Source of the DNA: an uncultured Clostridia bacterium
GTDB taxonomy: Bacteria; Bacillota; Clostridia; TANB77; CAG-508
Direction: 5' to 3'
NCBI GenBank assembly: GCA_947631185.1
Contig: CANRKJ010000004.1
Span: 1 to 64,000 of the forward strand
DNA length: 64,000 nt
Shown here: positions 45,811 through 55,711 of the stretch, one piece after another
How positions within the stretch are numbered: position 1 is the first letter of the stretch
Layout of the letters: each line of letters starts with the position of its first letter
Position numbers and translations under genes: made by a program
The notes under the pieces: model-generated
What the model saw: the letters and a program-made list of their open reading frames with translations, nothing else
Databases searched by the model: none
What the model was told of the DNA's origin: nothing

Positions 45811-46545
45811 TTAATATAATTCTGTCTTACAATCTTTACCAATATATGTACCAATTTCAACATTATTACAAATTTTACTTATAGCATCTTTTTCATCAAA
45901 ATCAAATATATATAATGGCATATTATAATCTCTTGCTAATACAAAAGCTGATTGATCTGCTACTTGTAAATTATTTGCAATAACATCATCATAACTTATA
46001 TTTCTATATCTTTTAGCATTACTATCCTTTCTTGGATCAGATGTATATACTCCATTTGTTCCACTTTTTGCCATTAATACAATATCAGCACCTATTTCAA
46101 TTGCTCTTTGCACAGAAGGATAATCAGTTGTAACAAAAGGTTGTCCAAGTCCACCTCCAAAAATAACAATTCTTCCCTTGTCTAAATGTCTCTTAGCTTT
46201 AAGTCTTATGTAAGGTTCTGCTACCTGAGGTATTGATAAAGAAGTCATTACTCTAACATCCTCTTGTGCTTTGCATACCAAAGCTCCTCTTATCATTAAA
46301 CTATTTATAATTGTTGCCATCATTCCCATATTATCTGCTTCAACTCTTTCAATATTCCAGTCTTCAGCTGTTCTACCTCTAAATATATTTCCTCCACCAA
46401 CTAAAACTGCTACTTCAATTCCATTTTTTTTTGCTGCTAATATTTGATCTGTAATAGCTTCTAATTTTTCTTTACTAAAATTTTCATTATTATCTCCCCC
46501 TAAAGCACCTCCACTTAGCTTTAAAAGAATTCTTTTATATTTCAT
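45811..46545 (-). CDS. pyrH: UMP kinase
   Basis: Phosphorylates UMP to UDP. The amino-acid-kinase fold motifs LLKLSGGALGG, VLVGGGNIFRGR and the AKSGTNGVYTSDPR segment are typical of bacterial UMP kinase. Start at 46545 with AGGAGG upstream. It lacks the usual tsf and frr neighbours. Confidence 0.96.
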   Translation of the reverse strand: MKYKRILLKLSGGALGGDNNENFSKEKLEAITDQILAAKKNGIEVAVLVGGGNIFRGRTAEDWNIERVEADNMGMMATIINSLMIRGALVCKAQEDVRVMTSLSIPQVAEPYIRLKAKRHLDKGRIVIFGGGLGQPFVTTDYPSVQRAIEIGADIVLMAKSGTNGVYTSDPRKDSNAKRYRNISYDDVIANNLQVADQSAFVLARDYNMPLYIFDFDEKDAISKICNNVEIGTYIGKDCKTELY

Positions 46546-46631
46546 AAGAAAATATCCTCCTAACATTCCTTTTTCCGATAAATTATATCATATCTTTAAA
46601 GATTAGCAAGCATTTTCACAAAAAATACAAA

Positions 46632-46678
46632 AAAATAAAAGAAAATGAAATAAATAAAATTTCATTTTCTTTTATTTT
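46632..46678 (-). terminator. Terminator of rny
   Basis: A 19-bp perfect but purely A/T-rich stem (AAAATAAAAGAAAATGAAA) with a 9-base loop, overlapping the last base of the stop codon. The T-run needed for termination is part of the stem. Confidence 0.7.
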
Positions 46679-48222
46679 TATTTTGCATAATCAATAGCTC
46701 TTGTTTCTCTTATAACATTCACTTTTATCTGACCTGGATATTCCATTTCACCTTCAACACGTTTTACTACTTCTCTAGCCATAACTACCATCTCACTATC
46801 AGAAACTTTATCAGGTTTAACAATAAGTCTAATCTCCCTGCCAGCTTGAATTGCATAGGATTTCTCAACCCCTTCAAATGAATCTGCTATTTCTTCAAGT
46901 TTTTCTAATCTTTTAATATATGTTTCTAATGTTTCTCTTCTTGCACCTGGTCTAGAAGCAGAAATTGCATCTGCTGCTTGTACTAATATTGCCTCTAAAG
47001 ATTCTGGTTCAACATCACCATGATGAGCCTGAACAGCATTTATAATAACTGGATTTTCTTTGAATTTTTTAAGAATTTCAACTCCAATTTCTACATGAGT
47101 ACCTTCCATATCATGATCTAGTGCTTTACCTATATCATGAAGTAAACCTGCACGTCTTGCGATTTTTGGATTTACGCCTAACTCTTCAGCCATTATTCTA
47201 GCTAAGTTTGAAACTTCTATAGAATGATTTAAAACATTTTGACCATAACTTGTTCTATATTTTAATTTTCCAAGTATATTTATTAACTCTGGAGGAAGAT
47301 TATTTACACCAGATTCAAATGCAGCTCTTTCTCCTTCTGCTTTAATAGAAGCCTCTACTTCTTCTTTTGCCTTCTCAACCATTTCCTCAATTTTTGCAGG
47401 ATGAATTCTTCCATCTTCTATAAGTTTTTCTAAAGCAATTCTTGCTACTTCTCTCCTTAATGGATCAAATCCAGAAATAATAACAGCTTCAGGTGTATCA
47501 TCTATAATCAAATCTATACCTGTTAAAGTTTCTAAAGTTTTAATATTTCTTCCTTCTCTACCAATTATTCTTCCTTTCATATCATCATTAGGAAGTGAAA
47601 CAACGGATACAGTAGTTTCTGAAGTATGATCAGCAGCACATTTTTGAATAGCATAACCAATAATTTCTTTTGCATTTCTACTAGCTTCTTCTTTTGCTTT
47701 TGCATCTAATTCTCTTAATAAATTTGCTTTTTCTGAAGTAACCTCTTCTTCCAAAGTTGCTAATATTTGCTTTTTAGCTTCTTCTACAGTTAATCCAGAA
47801 ATCCTTTGAAGTTCTTCCATTTCTTTGTTAAATAGTGTTTCTAATTCTTGTTTTTTAGCTTCATTTTCAGTAAATTTTCTTTCCAATTCTTTTTCTTTAT
47901 TTTCATAAGATGAAGCTCTCTTTTCTAAATTTTCTTCCTTTTGTATTAATCTTTTCTCTTGTGCTTGTATATCGCCTCTTCTTTCTTTAATCTCTTGATC
48001 TAATTCATTTCTTATTCTTAAAACTTCTTCTTTTGATCTAATTATTTCTTCTTTTTTCATGTTTTCGATTTCTATTTTAGCTTTATCAATCAAATTCTGT
48101 GCTTCTAATTCAGCACTTTGAATCTTAGACTCTGCAATCTTTTTTCTTATAAGAATACCTATTGGTATAAAAATTACAGCTGAGATTAAAAGAGTAGCAA
48201 TAATTATTAATACTTTGTCCAT
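46678..48222 (-). CDS. rny: Ribonuclease Y
   Basis: Membrane-anchored endoribonuclease that starts mRNA decay. N-terminal helix (residues 4-24), long coiled coil (about 30-190), KH domain ([15 protein letters not shown]) and HD domain ([25 protein letters not shown]). 514 residues is normal. Its promoter is a near-consensus sigma-A site with a leader of about 100 bases. Confidence 0.97.
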   Translation of the reverse strand: MDKVLIIIATLLISAVIFIPIGILIRKKIAESKIQSAELEAQNLIDKAKIEIENMKKEEIIRSKEEVLRIRNELDQEIKERRGDIQAQEKRLIQKEENLEKRASSYENKEKELERKFTENEAKKQELETLFNKEMEELQRISGLTVEEAKKQILATLEEEVTSEKANLLRELDAKAKEEASRNAKEIIGYAIQKCAADHTSETTVSVVSLPNDDMKGRIIGREGRNIKTLETLTGIDLIIDDTPEAVIISGFDPLRREVARIALEKLIEDGRIHPAKIEEMVEKAKEEVEASIKAEGERAAFESGVNNLPPELINILGKLKYRTSYGQNVLNHSIEVSNLARIMAEELGVNPKIARRAGLLHDIGKALDHDMEGTHVEIGVEILKKFKENPVIINAVQAHHGDVEPESLEAILVQAADAISASRPGARRETLETYIKRLEKLEEIADSFEGVEKSYAIQAGREIRLIVKPDKVSDSEMVVMAREVVKRVEGEMEYPGQIKVNVIRETRAIDYAK

Positions 48223-48321
48223 AACTATCTACCTCTTTTCTATTAATTTTTCAATGTTCAACTAAATTACTAATATTTCTATAAACACTTTTATATATAT
48301 TGTATTTAATTTTACAATTAT

Positions 48322-48350
48322 ATTTTATATGTAATAGGCGATTATGTCAA
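48322..48350 (-). promoter_or_regulatory. Sigma-A promoter of rny
   Basis: Minus-strand TTGACA and TAAAAT separated by 17 bases. It leaves a leader of about 95 bases before the rny ATG in which I see no known riboswitch. Confidence 0.8.
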
Positions 48351-48441
48351 GTTTTTTTAGTTTTTTATTATTTTATACAAAAATAATATACCACTTTTTT
48401 TACTTTTAAATTTTTTCGCAAAGTCTTTACATAATAGAAAA

Positions 48442-48481
48442 GCCTTTTGAAGTAAACTTTTCATAGTTCACTTCAAAAGGC
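48442..48481 (-). terminator. Terminator of the Yip1-like gene
   Basis: 16-bp stem with arm GCCTTTTGAAGTAAAC, one mismatch and an 8-base loop. Confidence 0.88.
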
Positions 48482-48505
48482 GAATCTTTTTATTTTTATT
48501 TTTAT

Positions 48506-49207
48506 TTATATTGAAGAATATATTCCTAATCTACCTAAAAGATTTATTATTACATAAGCAACAAATACTATAACAATAGCTTTTCTGAAATCTTTATCTT
48601 CATCTCCATTAGAGCTTATTAAACCTTTTATTGCATATATAGCTAAACCATATGCAGCAAATCTAAGTGCACTAGTAAACATACTAAAAATAAATCCTAT
48701 TGAAATTATTTTACATACTATTGTGGATACTATATCTACTACATTAATAATAATATATGGTGTAAACGCAACAATTATTCCAGTTAATATAGTAGTAATA
48801 TTCTTTTTATTTTTTCCACTTAATAAATATGTTGCAGTTGCAAATGCAAGAATAAAAATAAATGGTGAAATAAATGTTAATACAAATGTTTGAATTTTAA
48901 ATGTTGAGTAAGAATATACTAATAAATTTACTATATAATCTACAATAGCTGATACTACAAAGCAAATCATTAAAATTACAGCATTAGAAAAACGATTTTG
49001 CTCTTCACTTACTATTGATTTAATTGTAGTTATTGGCTTTGATGTAAGTTCTAACAAGAAACCTTTTGTTGCAGTTGCTTCTTTTTTAAAATCAGTATTT
49101 TTGAATGTTTCTTTTACCTGATTAACAGTATCTTTTGTTTGATTTTTTAAAGCTTCTTTATCAATATCCACTGAAAATTCTTTTTCATTATTGTTATTTT
49201 CTCCCAT
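48506..49207 (-). CDS. Yip1-domain integral membrane protein
   Basis: 233 residues: a charged soluble N-terminus of about 50 residues, a segment typical of YIP1-domain proteins (ELTSKPITTIKSIVSEEQ), then five transmembrane helices. Bacterial YIP1-family proteins have no settled function. RBS AAGGAGG. It is encoded behind pfkA. Confidence 0.72.
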   Translation of the reverse strand: MGENNNNEKEFSVDIDKEALKNQTKDTVNQVKETFKNTDFKKEATATKGFLLELTSKPITTIKSIVSEEQNRFSNAVILMICFVVSAIVDYIVNLLVYSYSTFKIQTFVLTFISPFIFILAFATATYLLSGKNKKNITTILTGIIVAFTPYIIINVVDIVSTIVCKIISIGFIFSMFTSALRFAAYGLAIYAIKGLISSNGDEDKDFRKAIVIVFVAYVIINLLGRLGIYSSI

Positions 49208-49274
49208 AACAATACCCTCCTTATTATTTTTTATATATGTATATAGAACTTAAAAAAGTTCTAGTATAACCAAA

Positions 49275-50411
49275 TTAATCTCCTAAGCATATACCTACAT
49301 GTCTTGCAACTTTTATTAAATCATCGTCCATTTTTATTTTTCTAATATTACTTTCTTTAGTATTACCTGAAACAGCACCTACCACTTTATTGTTTCCAAC
49401 AACATCTTCTAATGATACATATCCCATCTCTCCACCTTTATAAGTAACTAAAACATTAAATATTCCATTCATTGCAAGCTCCATTGCTTTCACACCATAT
49501 CTAGTAGATAGTACTCTATCGAATGCACTTGGTGTTCCACCTCTTTGAACATATCCTAAAACAGTATTTCTTGAAACCATTCCAGTTAATTTTTCTAAAT
49601 CATGAGCTAACTTATCTCCTATTCCTCCAAGTTTTATATTATCAAGTCCTGCATCATTTAAAACTTGCTTAACTACTAATTCTCCATCTATAGGTTTAGC
49701 ACCTTCTGATGTAACAACTATACTAAAATTCTTGCCTTTTTCCCTTCTACTATTTATTTTTTCTACAATCTTATTAATATCATAAGGGATTTCAGGAATA
49801 AGTGCCACATCAGCCCCACCAGCTATTGCTGATTCTAAAGCTATCCATCCAGCATATCTTCCCATTACTTCTAATACTAATATTCTATGATGTGATTCAG
49901 CAGTTGTGTGCAATCTATCTATAGCTTCTGTAGCAACAGATACTGCCGTATTATAACCAAAAGTGGTATCTGTATGAGCAACATCATTATCAATAGTTTT
50001 TGGAACTCCAATAAAGTTTATACCTTTTAATGAAAAATCTCTACTTGATTTTTGAGTTCCATCTCCTCCAAGAGCAAATATACAATCGAAGCCAGCATTT
50101 CTAATATTTTTTACACACTCATCTGACAAATCTTTATATTCTACTTCTCCATTTTCTTTCTGGATTTTGTATTTAAAAACATTAGTACTATTTGATGTTC
50201 CAATTATAGTGCCTCCTTTGTGAAGTAAACCTGAAGCATTAGAATTAGAATCTAATTTAATATAATTATTTTGAAGTAATCCTTTGTACCCTTCTATAAA
50301 TCCATAAGTTTCAATACCATTATGCTCAGCTGTTTTAACAATAGCTCTAATAACAGCATTAAGCCCTGGTGCATCACCACCATTTGTTAATATTGCTACT
50401 TTTTTTAACAT
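49275..50411 (-). CDS. pfkA: 6-phosphofructokinase, mixed-motif type
   Basis: Phosphofructokinase of glycolysis with GGDAPGLNAVIRA at the start, GGDGTQKS, PKTIDNDVAHTDTTFG and MGRYAGWIAL. In this family Gly at the position equal to E. coli 104 favours ATP, while Lys at position 124 is typical of the pyrophosphate-dependent branch. Here Gly104 (GGDGT) is combined with Lys124 (PKTIDND), the combination found in ATP enzymes of the group III branch. 378 residues is longer than the 320-residue classical PfkA, also as in group III. Confidence 0.9.
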   Translation of the reverse strand: MLKKVAILTNGGDAPGLNAVIRAIVKTAEHNGIETYGFIEGYKGLLQNNYIKLDSNSNASGLLHKGGTIIGTSNSTNVFKYKIQKENGEVEYKDLSDECVKNIRNAGFDCIFALGGDGTQKSSRDFSLKGINFIGVPKTIDNDVAHTDTTFGYNTAVSVATEAIDRLHTTAESHHRILVLEVMGRYAGWIALESAIAGGADVALIPEIPYDINKIVEKINSRREKGKNFSIVVTSEGAKPIDGELVVKQVLNDAGLDNIKLGGIGDKLAHDLEKLTGMVSRNTVLGYVQRGGTPSAFDRVLSTRYGVKAMELAMNGIFNVLVTYKGGEMGYVSLEDVVGNNKVVGAVSGNTKESNIRKIKMDDDLIKVARHVGICLGD

Positions 50412-50526
50412 ATCTTTCGTGCCTCCTAATTTTATCCTAATTTTCTTTTGATATTATATAGTATTAACAAAAAATTTACAAGTATTTAAAAATAATATTT
50501 TATTATATTATTTATATTTATTTTTG

Positions 50527-50588
50527 AAAAAAGAGATTGTTCTTTTTTATAAACTTTTTAAATTTACAAAAAAGAGCAATCTCTTTTA
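50527..50588 (-). terminator. Terminator of rpmB
   Basis: Long hairpin with arms AAAAGAGATTGTTCTTTTTT and a near-complement (one mismatch), loop about 20 bases, 28 bases after the rpmB stop. Confidence 0.85.
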
Positions 50589-50616
50589 ACGAACATTTGT
50601 TTATAAAGCTAATTTA

Positions 50617-50814
50617 TTACGCTCTTACTATTTTACCTGATCTTAAGCACTTTGCACAAACAGTTACAGCTTTAATTTCACCATCTATAATAGCTCTTAC
50701 TTTTCTTAAGTTAGGTTTTTTTGTTCTAGTTGTTCTTTTACTAATATGAGAACGTGTTATACTTAATTGATTTCCAAATGTAGTTTCTTTACCACAACAT
50801 ACACATTTTGCCAT
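50617..50814 (-). CDS. rpmB: 50S ribosomal protein L28
   Basis: 65 residues starting MAKCVCCGKETTFGNQLS, with the second cysteine pair in CAKCLRSGK, so it is the zinc-binding type. The ATG at 50814 follows GGAGGTGC; the longer reading frame upstream is not part of L28. With L31 and L32, all three are zinc-type paralogues. Confidence 0.96.
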   Translation of the reverse strand: MAKCVCCGKETTFGNQLSITRSHISKRTTRTKKPNLRKVRAIIDGEIKAVTVCAKCLRSGKIVRA

Positions 50815-50906
50815 TATTAAAGCACCTCCATTACATTTATTAAACTGACTATTGATTATTTTAGCATGAATCTTTATAAAATGCAAGCATTTTATTCAAA
50901 AACTTT

Positions 50907-51545
50907 TTATTTTTTACTTTTAAAATCATCACAATATTTATTTATTGGACATTCCTTACATTTTGGATTTCTACTATTACAAATATCTCTTCCGAACCAA
51001 ATAAAAACATGATTAACATCTCTTATGTATTTTTCTGGTATTTGTTTTAATAAATCTTTTTCTATTTTTAAAGGATCACTTTCTTTTGATAATCCTATTT
51101 TTTTAGAAATTCTTTTTACATGAGTATCTACTGCTATTCCTTGAGGTTTATTAAATGCTTCAAGCATTATAACATTAGCACTTTTCCTTCCAACTCCAGG
51201 GAATTTTTCAAGTTCATCTATATCTTCTGGCAATATACTATTATATTTCTCAACTAGCATTTTACTAGCTAACCAAGCATTTCTACTTTTATTTTTATAA
51301 AAACCACATGATTTTATAATTTTTTCAATTTCTTCTACAGTTGAACTTGCCATTTTCTCTGGTGTTGGATATTTTTTAAATAATGTAGGAGTAATCTTAT
51401 TAACTCTATCGTCAGTACACTGTGCAGAAAGCATAACAGCAATCATCATTTGAAACGGTGTTTCAAAATCTAAACTACATTTTGCATTAGGATAAGTTTG
51501 TTTTAAAATTTCTATTATATCTATTACTTCATTTTTTTTCTTCAT
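50907..51545 (-). CDS. nth: Endonuclease III
   Basis: Bifunctional DNA glycosylase/AP lyase for oxidised pyrimidines. The helix-hairpin-helix LEKFPGVGRKSANVI has the catalytic Lys, VDTHVKR the catalytic Asp, and the C-terminal CX6CX2CX5C [4Fe-4S] motif reads CNSRNPKCKECPINKYC. I prefer the ATG at 51545 (GGGA six bases upstream) to the one at 51557. With the EndoQ-like nuclease it covers both oxidative and deamination damage. Confidence 0.95.
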   Translation of the reverse strand: MKKKNEVIDIIEILKQTYPNAKCSLDFETPFQMMIAVMLSAQCTDDRVNKITPTLFKKYPTPEKMASSTVEEIEKIIKSCGFYKNKSRNAWLASKMLVEKYNSILPEDIDELEKFPGVGRKSANVIMLEAFNKPQGIAVDTHVKRISKKIGLSKESDPLKIEKDLLKQIPEKYIRDVNHVFIWFGRDICNSRNPKCKECPINKYCDDFKSKK

Positions 51546-51593
51546 AATCAATCCCATTTATTATTATACGATTTTCCAAATATATATTTTCTA

Positions 51594-53477
51594 TTATTCA
51601 GCCATAAACTTACAAATCAAATTACTTATTTCTGTTGGATTTTCTATTGTTAAACCTTCTATAAGCCTAGCTTGTGAATATAAAACTTTAGTATATTCAC
51701 TCAAAGTTTCTTTATTATTATCATATAAATCTTTTAATTTTTTAGATATAGGATGAGAATCATTTATTTCTAAAAAAGTTTTAGCTTTAACATTTTGATT
51801 ATTTGGCATAGAATTTATAACTTTTTCCATTTCTATAGATATATTTCCTTCACTAACCAAACATACTGGATGATTTTTTAATCTGTGTGTAAACCTAACA
51901 CCTTCAACAGCATTTCCTAAAGATTCTTTCATTGTTTGGAACAAATCTTTATATTCTTCATTTTTCTTTTCTAGTTGTTCTTTTTCCTCTTTACTCTCTA
52001 TATCAATATTATCTGCTGAAACATTTGCAAATTGTTTTCCATCATAATTCATTAAAACTTGAAATACAAATTCATCTATATTATCAGTTAAATATAAAAT
52101 CTCATATCCTTTATCTTTAATAGCTTCCACTTGTGGAAGTAAATCTATTTTATCAATTGTTTCACCACATGAATAATAAATTTTATCTTGTCCGTCTTTC
52201 ATTCTATCAACATATTCTTTTAGTGTAACTAATTTCTTTTCTGTTGAAGAATAAAATAAAAGTAAATCTTTAAGTTCATCTTTATTCATTCCATAATTGT
52301 CATAAGCACCAAATTTAAGTTGAGTACCAAATACTTCAAAAAATTTTATATATTCATCTCTTTTATGATTTAACATTGAAGTTAATTCTGATTTAATTTT
52401 TTTCTCTATACTTTTTGCTATTACTTTTAATTGTCTATCATGTTGAAGAATTTCTCTAGATATATTCAATGATAAATCTTGACTATCTACTAAACCTTTT
52501 ACAAAACTATAATAATCAGGTAATAAATCTTTACACTTATCCATTATTAGAACACCATTTGAATATAACTGAAGTCCTTTTTCAAAATCTTTTGTATAAA
52601 AATCATAAGGAACATGTGATGGTATATATAAAAGCATATTATAACTATATTGTCCTTCTACTTCACTGTTTATTACTCTTAGTGGTTTTTCAAAATCATA
52701 AAATTTTTCAGAATAAAAAGAATTTAATTCTTCATCAGTAACTTCACCTTTCTTCTTTTTCCAAATTGGAATCATACTATTTAAAGTTTCAATTTCTTTA
52801 ACTTTTTCATATTCATCTTTAGTTCCCTCTTTTAATTTTTGTCTTTCAACTTCCATTTGAATTGGATAATGAATATAATCTGAATATTTTTTTACTATGC
52901 TTCTTATTTTATATTCATCTAAAAATTCACTATATTTCTCCTCATCAGTATCTTGTTTTATAACTAAAGTAATTGTTGTACCAACATCTGATTTATTGCT
53001 TTCTTCCATCTGATATCCTTCTACTCCAGTTGAAAACCATGAATAAGCTTTATCACTTCCATAAGCTTTACTTTCTACTTTTACAGATTCACTTACCATA
53101 AATGCTGAATAAAAACCTACACCGAATTGTCCTATTATATCAACATCATCTTTTTGTTCATTATTTTCTTTAAAAGCAAGAGAACCACTTTTGGCAATTG
53201 TTCCAAGATTATTCTCTAATTCTTCAGAATTCATACCAATTCCATTATCAGTAATTGTAATTATTCTTTTTTCTTTATCTAATTCTATTTTTATTTTATA
53301 ATCTTCTTTTTTTAATTTTATATTACTATCAGTTAAAGATTTATAATATAACTTATCAATGGCATCACTTGCATTTGAAATAAGTTCTCTTAAAAATATT
53401 TCTTTATTTGTATAAATTGAGTTTATCATCAAATCTAATAATCTTTTAGACTCTGCCTTAAATTGTTTTTTCTCCAT
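51594..53477 (-). CDS. htpG: Hsp90-family chaperone HtpG
   Basis: Dimeric ATP-dependent chaperone. The GHKL ATP site is visible in [21 protein letters not shown] and [13 protein letters not shown]. Middle and C-terminal domains complete a normal 627 residues. Single-gene unit. No CIRCE or CtsR element is seen upstream. Confidence 0.97.
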   Translation of the reverse strand: MEKKQFKAESKRLLDLMINSIYTNKEIFLRELISNASDAIDKLYYKSLTDSNIKLKKEDYKIKIELDKEKRIITITDNGIGMNSEELENNLGTIAKSGSLAFKENNEQKDDVDIIGQFGVGFYSAFMVSESVKVESKAYGSDKAYSWFSTGVEGYQMEESNKSDVGTTITLVIKQDTDEEKYSEFLDEYKIRSIVKKYSDYIHYPIQMEVERQKLKEGTKDEYEKVKEIETLNSMIPIWKKKKGEVTDEELNSFYSEKFYDFEKPLRVINSEVEGQYSYNMLLYIPSHVPYDFYTKDFEKGLQLYSNGVLIMDKCKDLLPDYYSFVKGLVDSQDLSLNISREILQHDRQLKVIAKSIEKKIKSELTSMLNHKRDEYIKFFEVFGTQLKFGAYDNYGMNKDELKDLLLFYSSTEKKLVTLKEYVDRMKDGQDKIYYSCGETIDKIDLLPQVEAIKDKGYEILYLTDNIDEFVFQVLMNYDGKQFANVSADNIDIESKEEKEQLEKKNEEYKDLFQTMKESLGNAVEGVRFTHRLKNHPVCLVSEGNISIEMEKVINSMPNNQNVKAKTFLEINDSHPISKKLKDLYDNNKETLSEYTKVLYSQARLIEGLTIENPTEISNLICKFMAE

Positions 53478-53595
53478 ATAAATACACCTCTTTTTTCTAA
53501 ATCTTTATGTATTATATATCTATATTTTAGCAAAGTCAACATTAGATTGCTAATTTTTTGAAATTTTTTCTAAAAATTATATAAACAATTTAATA

Positions 53596-54285
53596 TTACT
53601 CACAAGCTTGTATAAAAGCTTTCATTATTTTCTCCATATCTTCATCAAGTAAATCTTCCGGATGCCAATGTACTCCAATCATAAACTTTTTTTCTTCCAT
53701 TTCAATTCCTTCTATTATTCCATCTTCAGAAAATGCAGAAATTTTCATATCACCTGCATTTCTAATACAGTATCCATGCTTACTATTTACTCTAATCCTA
53801 TTTTTTTCTAAAATCTCATATAATTTTGTACCATGTTTTATATCTACATAATGAACAAATTCTGGTTTAATAACTTTATGGTCTATTTCAGATTCAACTT
53901 TAGCTAAAACATTTTTCGAATCTCTACCATTTCTAGCACAAGCCATAGTTTGCATACCCAGACATGTTCCAAGACATGGAATATTTTTTTCATATATATA
54001 ATCAAATGCTTCATATGCATATTCATAAATTCTTTGACCACCACAAAAAATAACTCCATTACATAAATCAAGCTGTCTTTTTATATCTTCTTTTTCTTCA
54101 TTAGTCATTTTTGGCATTTCAGATGGTCTTGTATCAATATATTCAGCTAATTGAGTTGGTAAAATAGTAATTGGTATTCCTCCGCATTTAATAACAGCAT
54201 TTCTATATTCCTCATGACAAACTATTACATTAACTTCAGTGTTTGTTTTATGTGGTCTTCCTATTATTCCTATTATTGGTTTCAT
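53596..54285 (-). CDS. Class I glutamine amidotransferase (peptidase C26 type)
   Basis: 229 residues. The Cys nucleophile is in LGTCLGMQ, the His/Glu pair in HWHPEDLL, and GVIFCGGQ and NSKHG complete the fold. The family includes gamma-glutamyl-gamma-aminobutyrate hydrolases (PuuD). No polyamine catabolism genes surround it, so the substrate is open. RBS AAAAGGGGG. Confidence 0.85.
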   Translation of the reverse strand: MKPIIGIIGRPHKTNTEVNVIVCHEEYRNAVIKCGGIPITILPTQLAEYIDTRPSEMPKMTNEEKEDIKRQLDLCNGVIFCGGQRIYEYAYEAFDYIYEKNIPCLGTCLGMQTMACARNGRDSKNVLAKVESEIDHKVIKPEFVHYVDIKHGTKLYEILEKNRIRVNSKHGYCIRNAGDMKISAFSEDGIIEGIEMEEKKFMIGVHWHPEDLLDEDMEKIMKAFIQACE

Positions 54286-54377
54286 AAATCCCCCTTTTAT
54301 AGTTCTATACGAATATGTTTATTATATCATATAATTAATACAAAATACATTTTTTATTTAATATTACAATCATTATA

Positions 54378-54939
54378 TTAAATTAATCCTAAATGCTCTA
54401 ATAATATTTTTAAACCTATTAGTATTAAAACCAATCCACCTGCCAATTCAGCTTTAGTTTTAAATCTATCTCCAAATTTTTCTCCAACACAAAATCCTAT
54501 AATAGATAATATAAATGTTATAATACCTATAATAGAAATTGCGAATATAATATTAGTTTTAAAAAATGAAAATGTAATTCCAACAGCTAAAGCATCTATA
54601 CTAGTAGCGATAGCTAATGCCATCATTGTTTTAAAATCAAATTTATCATTGCTCTTTTCAAGATCATCTTCTCTTGATTCTTTGATCATATTGTATCCAA
54701 TAATTAATAATAATATGAAAGCAATCCAATGATCAACAGCTTCTACAAACCCGACTAAAAGTCTCACCTACATAAAATCCTATAACAGGCATAATAGCTT
54801 GAAAAAGGCCAAAATATAAACCAACTTTTAAGCATTTTTTCCAATTCATTTTCATTATTGATAATCCCTTACAGATAGCTACTGCAAAAGCATCCATAGA
54901 AAGTCCTAAACTTATAACAACAATTTCAAATACTCCCAT
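54378..54939 (-). CDS. mntP: Manganese efflux pump MntP, split by a +1 shift at a CGG codon
   Basis: Six-helix Mn(II) exporter. The first part ([20 protein letters not shown] to GFYVGETFS) is in the frame ending with TGA at 54733. The rest ([34 protein letters not shown]) is in the +1 frame. The junction is at 54751-54753, codon CGG after AGT. Reading CGGG as four bases gives [10 protein letters not shown] and a total of about 186 residues, the normal length. The conserved double Asp motifs are both retained. RBS AAGGAG. No yybP-ykoY-type leader is seen. The shift could also be a one-base assembly error in the GGG run. Confidence 0.88.
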
Positions 54940-54993
54940 TAAAAACTCCTTTTTTGTTAATCTATATTCTAATAAAATCTTTAATATACCAAA

Positions 54994-55028
54994 AACTCCA
55001 ATTTTGATAAATAATCAAAATTGGAGTT
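54994..55028 (-). terminator. Terminator of the TetR-type gene
   Basis: Perfect 15-bp stem AACTCCAATTTTGAT with a 5-base loop, about 28 bases after the regulator's stop. Confidence 0.92.
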
Positions 55029-55055
55029 AATTTTACCTATTAAATTGTTTTATAT

Positions 55056-55625
55056 CTAATTCTTTGTGATTCCTCTTATTACTGTTTCAACATAACCCTT
55101 ATAAATTTGTTCAACAGTTACTTTTCTATCCTTTTTTAATCTATATAACAAACTAGAAAATGTTACACCAATTATTCCGCAAGCAATAGCTTCTGCATCT
55201 CCATCATAAAAAATTCCTTCATCTATTCCTTGTTGTATAATTGGCTTTAAAATCTCTACATAATTATCAAAAGCTTTTTTACATTTTCTAGTTCTAGAAT
55301 TATCTCCCAATGAATTACTTATAACTACTGTAACAAAATCTTCATATCTAACAATTATTTTTATTTCTATCATTAAAATAGCTTTTAATTTTTCTAAAAC
55401 TGTATTACATTTTCTAAATTTAATTTCAATACTATTATTCAATAATTTAGATCCTTCTTCAAGTAATAAATCAAATAAATCTTCTTTGGTTTCAAAATGA
55501 TAATATAAAGCTCCTTTAGCATATCCAGCAACTGCAGTTATTTCTTCTATTCCAGTATTATCATATCCTTTTTCAGCAAATAATTTGACTGCTGTTTGAA
55601 AAATTCTTCTTTTTGTTTTATTCAT
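55056..55625 (-). CDS. TetR/AcrR-family transcriptional regulator
   Basis: 189 residues with the typical N-terminal HTH (RRIFQTAVKLFAEKGYDNTG, YAKGALYYHFETKEDL) and an all-helical ligand domain. A likely promoter TATAAT lies about 25 bases upstream of the RBS. The neighbour downstream, mntP, is separated by a strong terminator, so it need not be the target. Confidence 0.92.
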   Translation of the reverse strand: MNKTKRRIFQTAVKLFAEKGYDNTGIEEITAVAGYAKGALYYHFETKEDLFDLLLEEGSKLLNNSIEIKFRKCNTVLEKLKAILMIEIKIIVRYEDFVTVVISNSLGDNSRTRKCKKAFDNYVEILKPIIQQGIDEGIFYDGDAEAIACGIIGVTFSSLLYRLKKDRKVTVEQIYKGYVETVIRGITKN

Positions 55626-55711
55626 ATTATCATCTCCCTTTCATTTAATGATTATACTACATTTTTTATATTTACTCTATATTTTTTATAAATTTTTCCA
55701 TATTATATTTT

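Noticed and set aside
54378..54767. Separate short membrane protein starting inside mntP
   Set aside because: The apparent start is a GTG within the MntP second-to-third helix region without RBS; the sequence is simply the rest of MntP.
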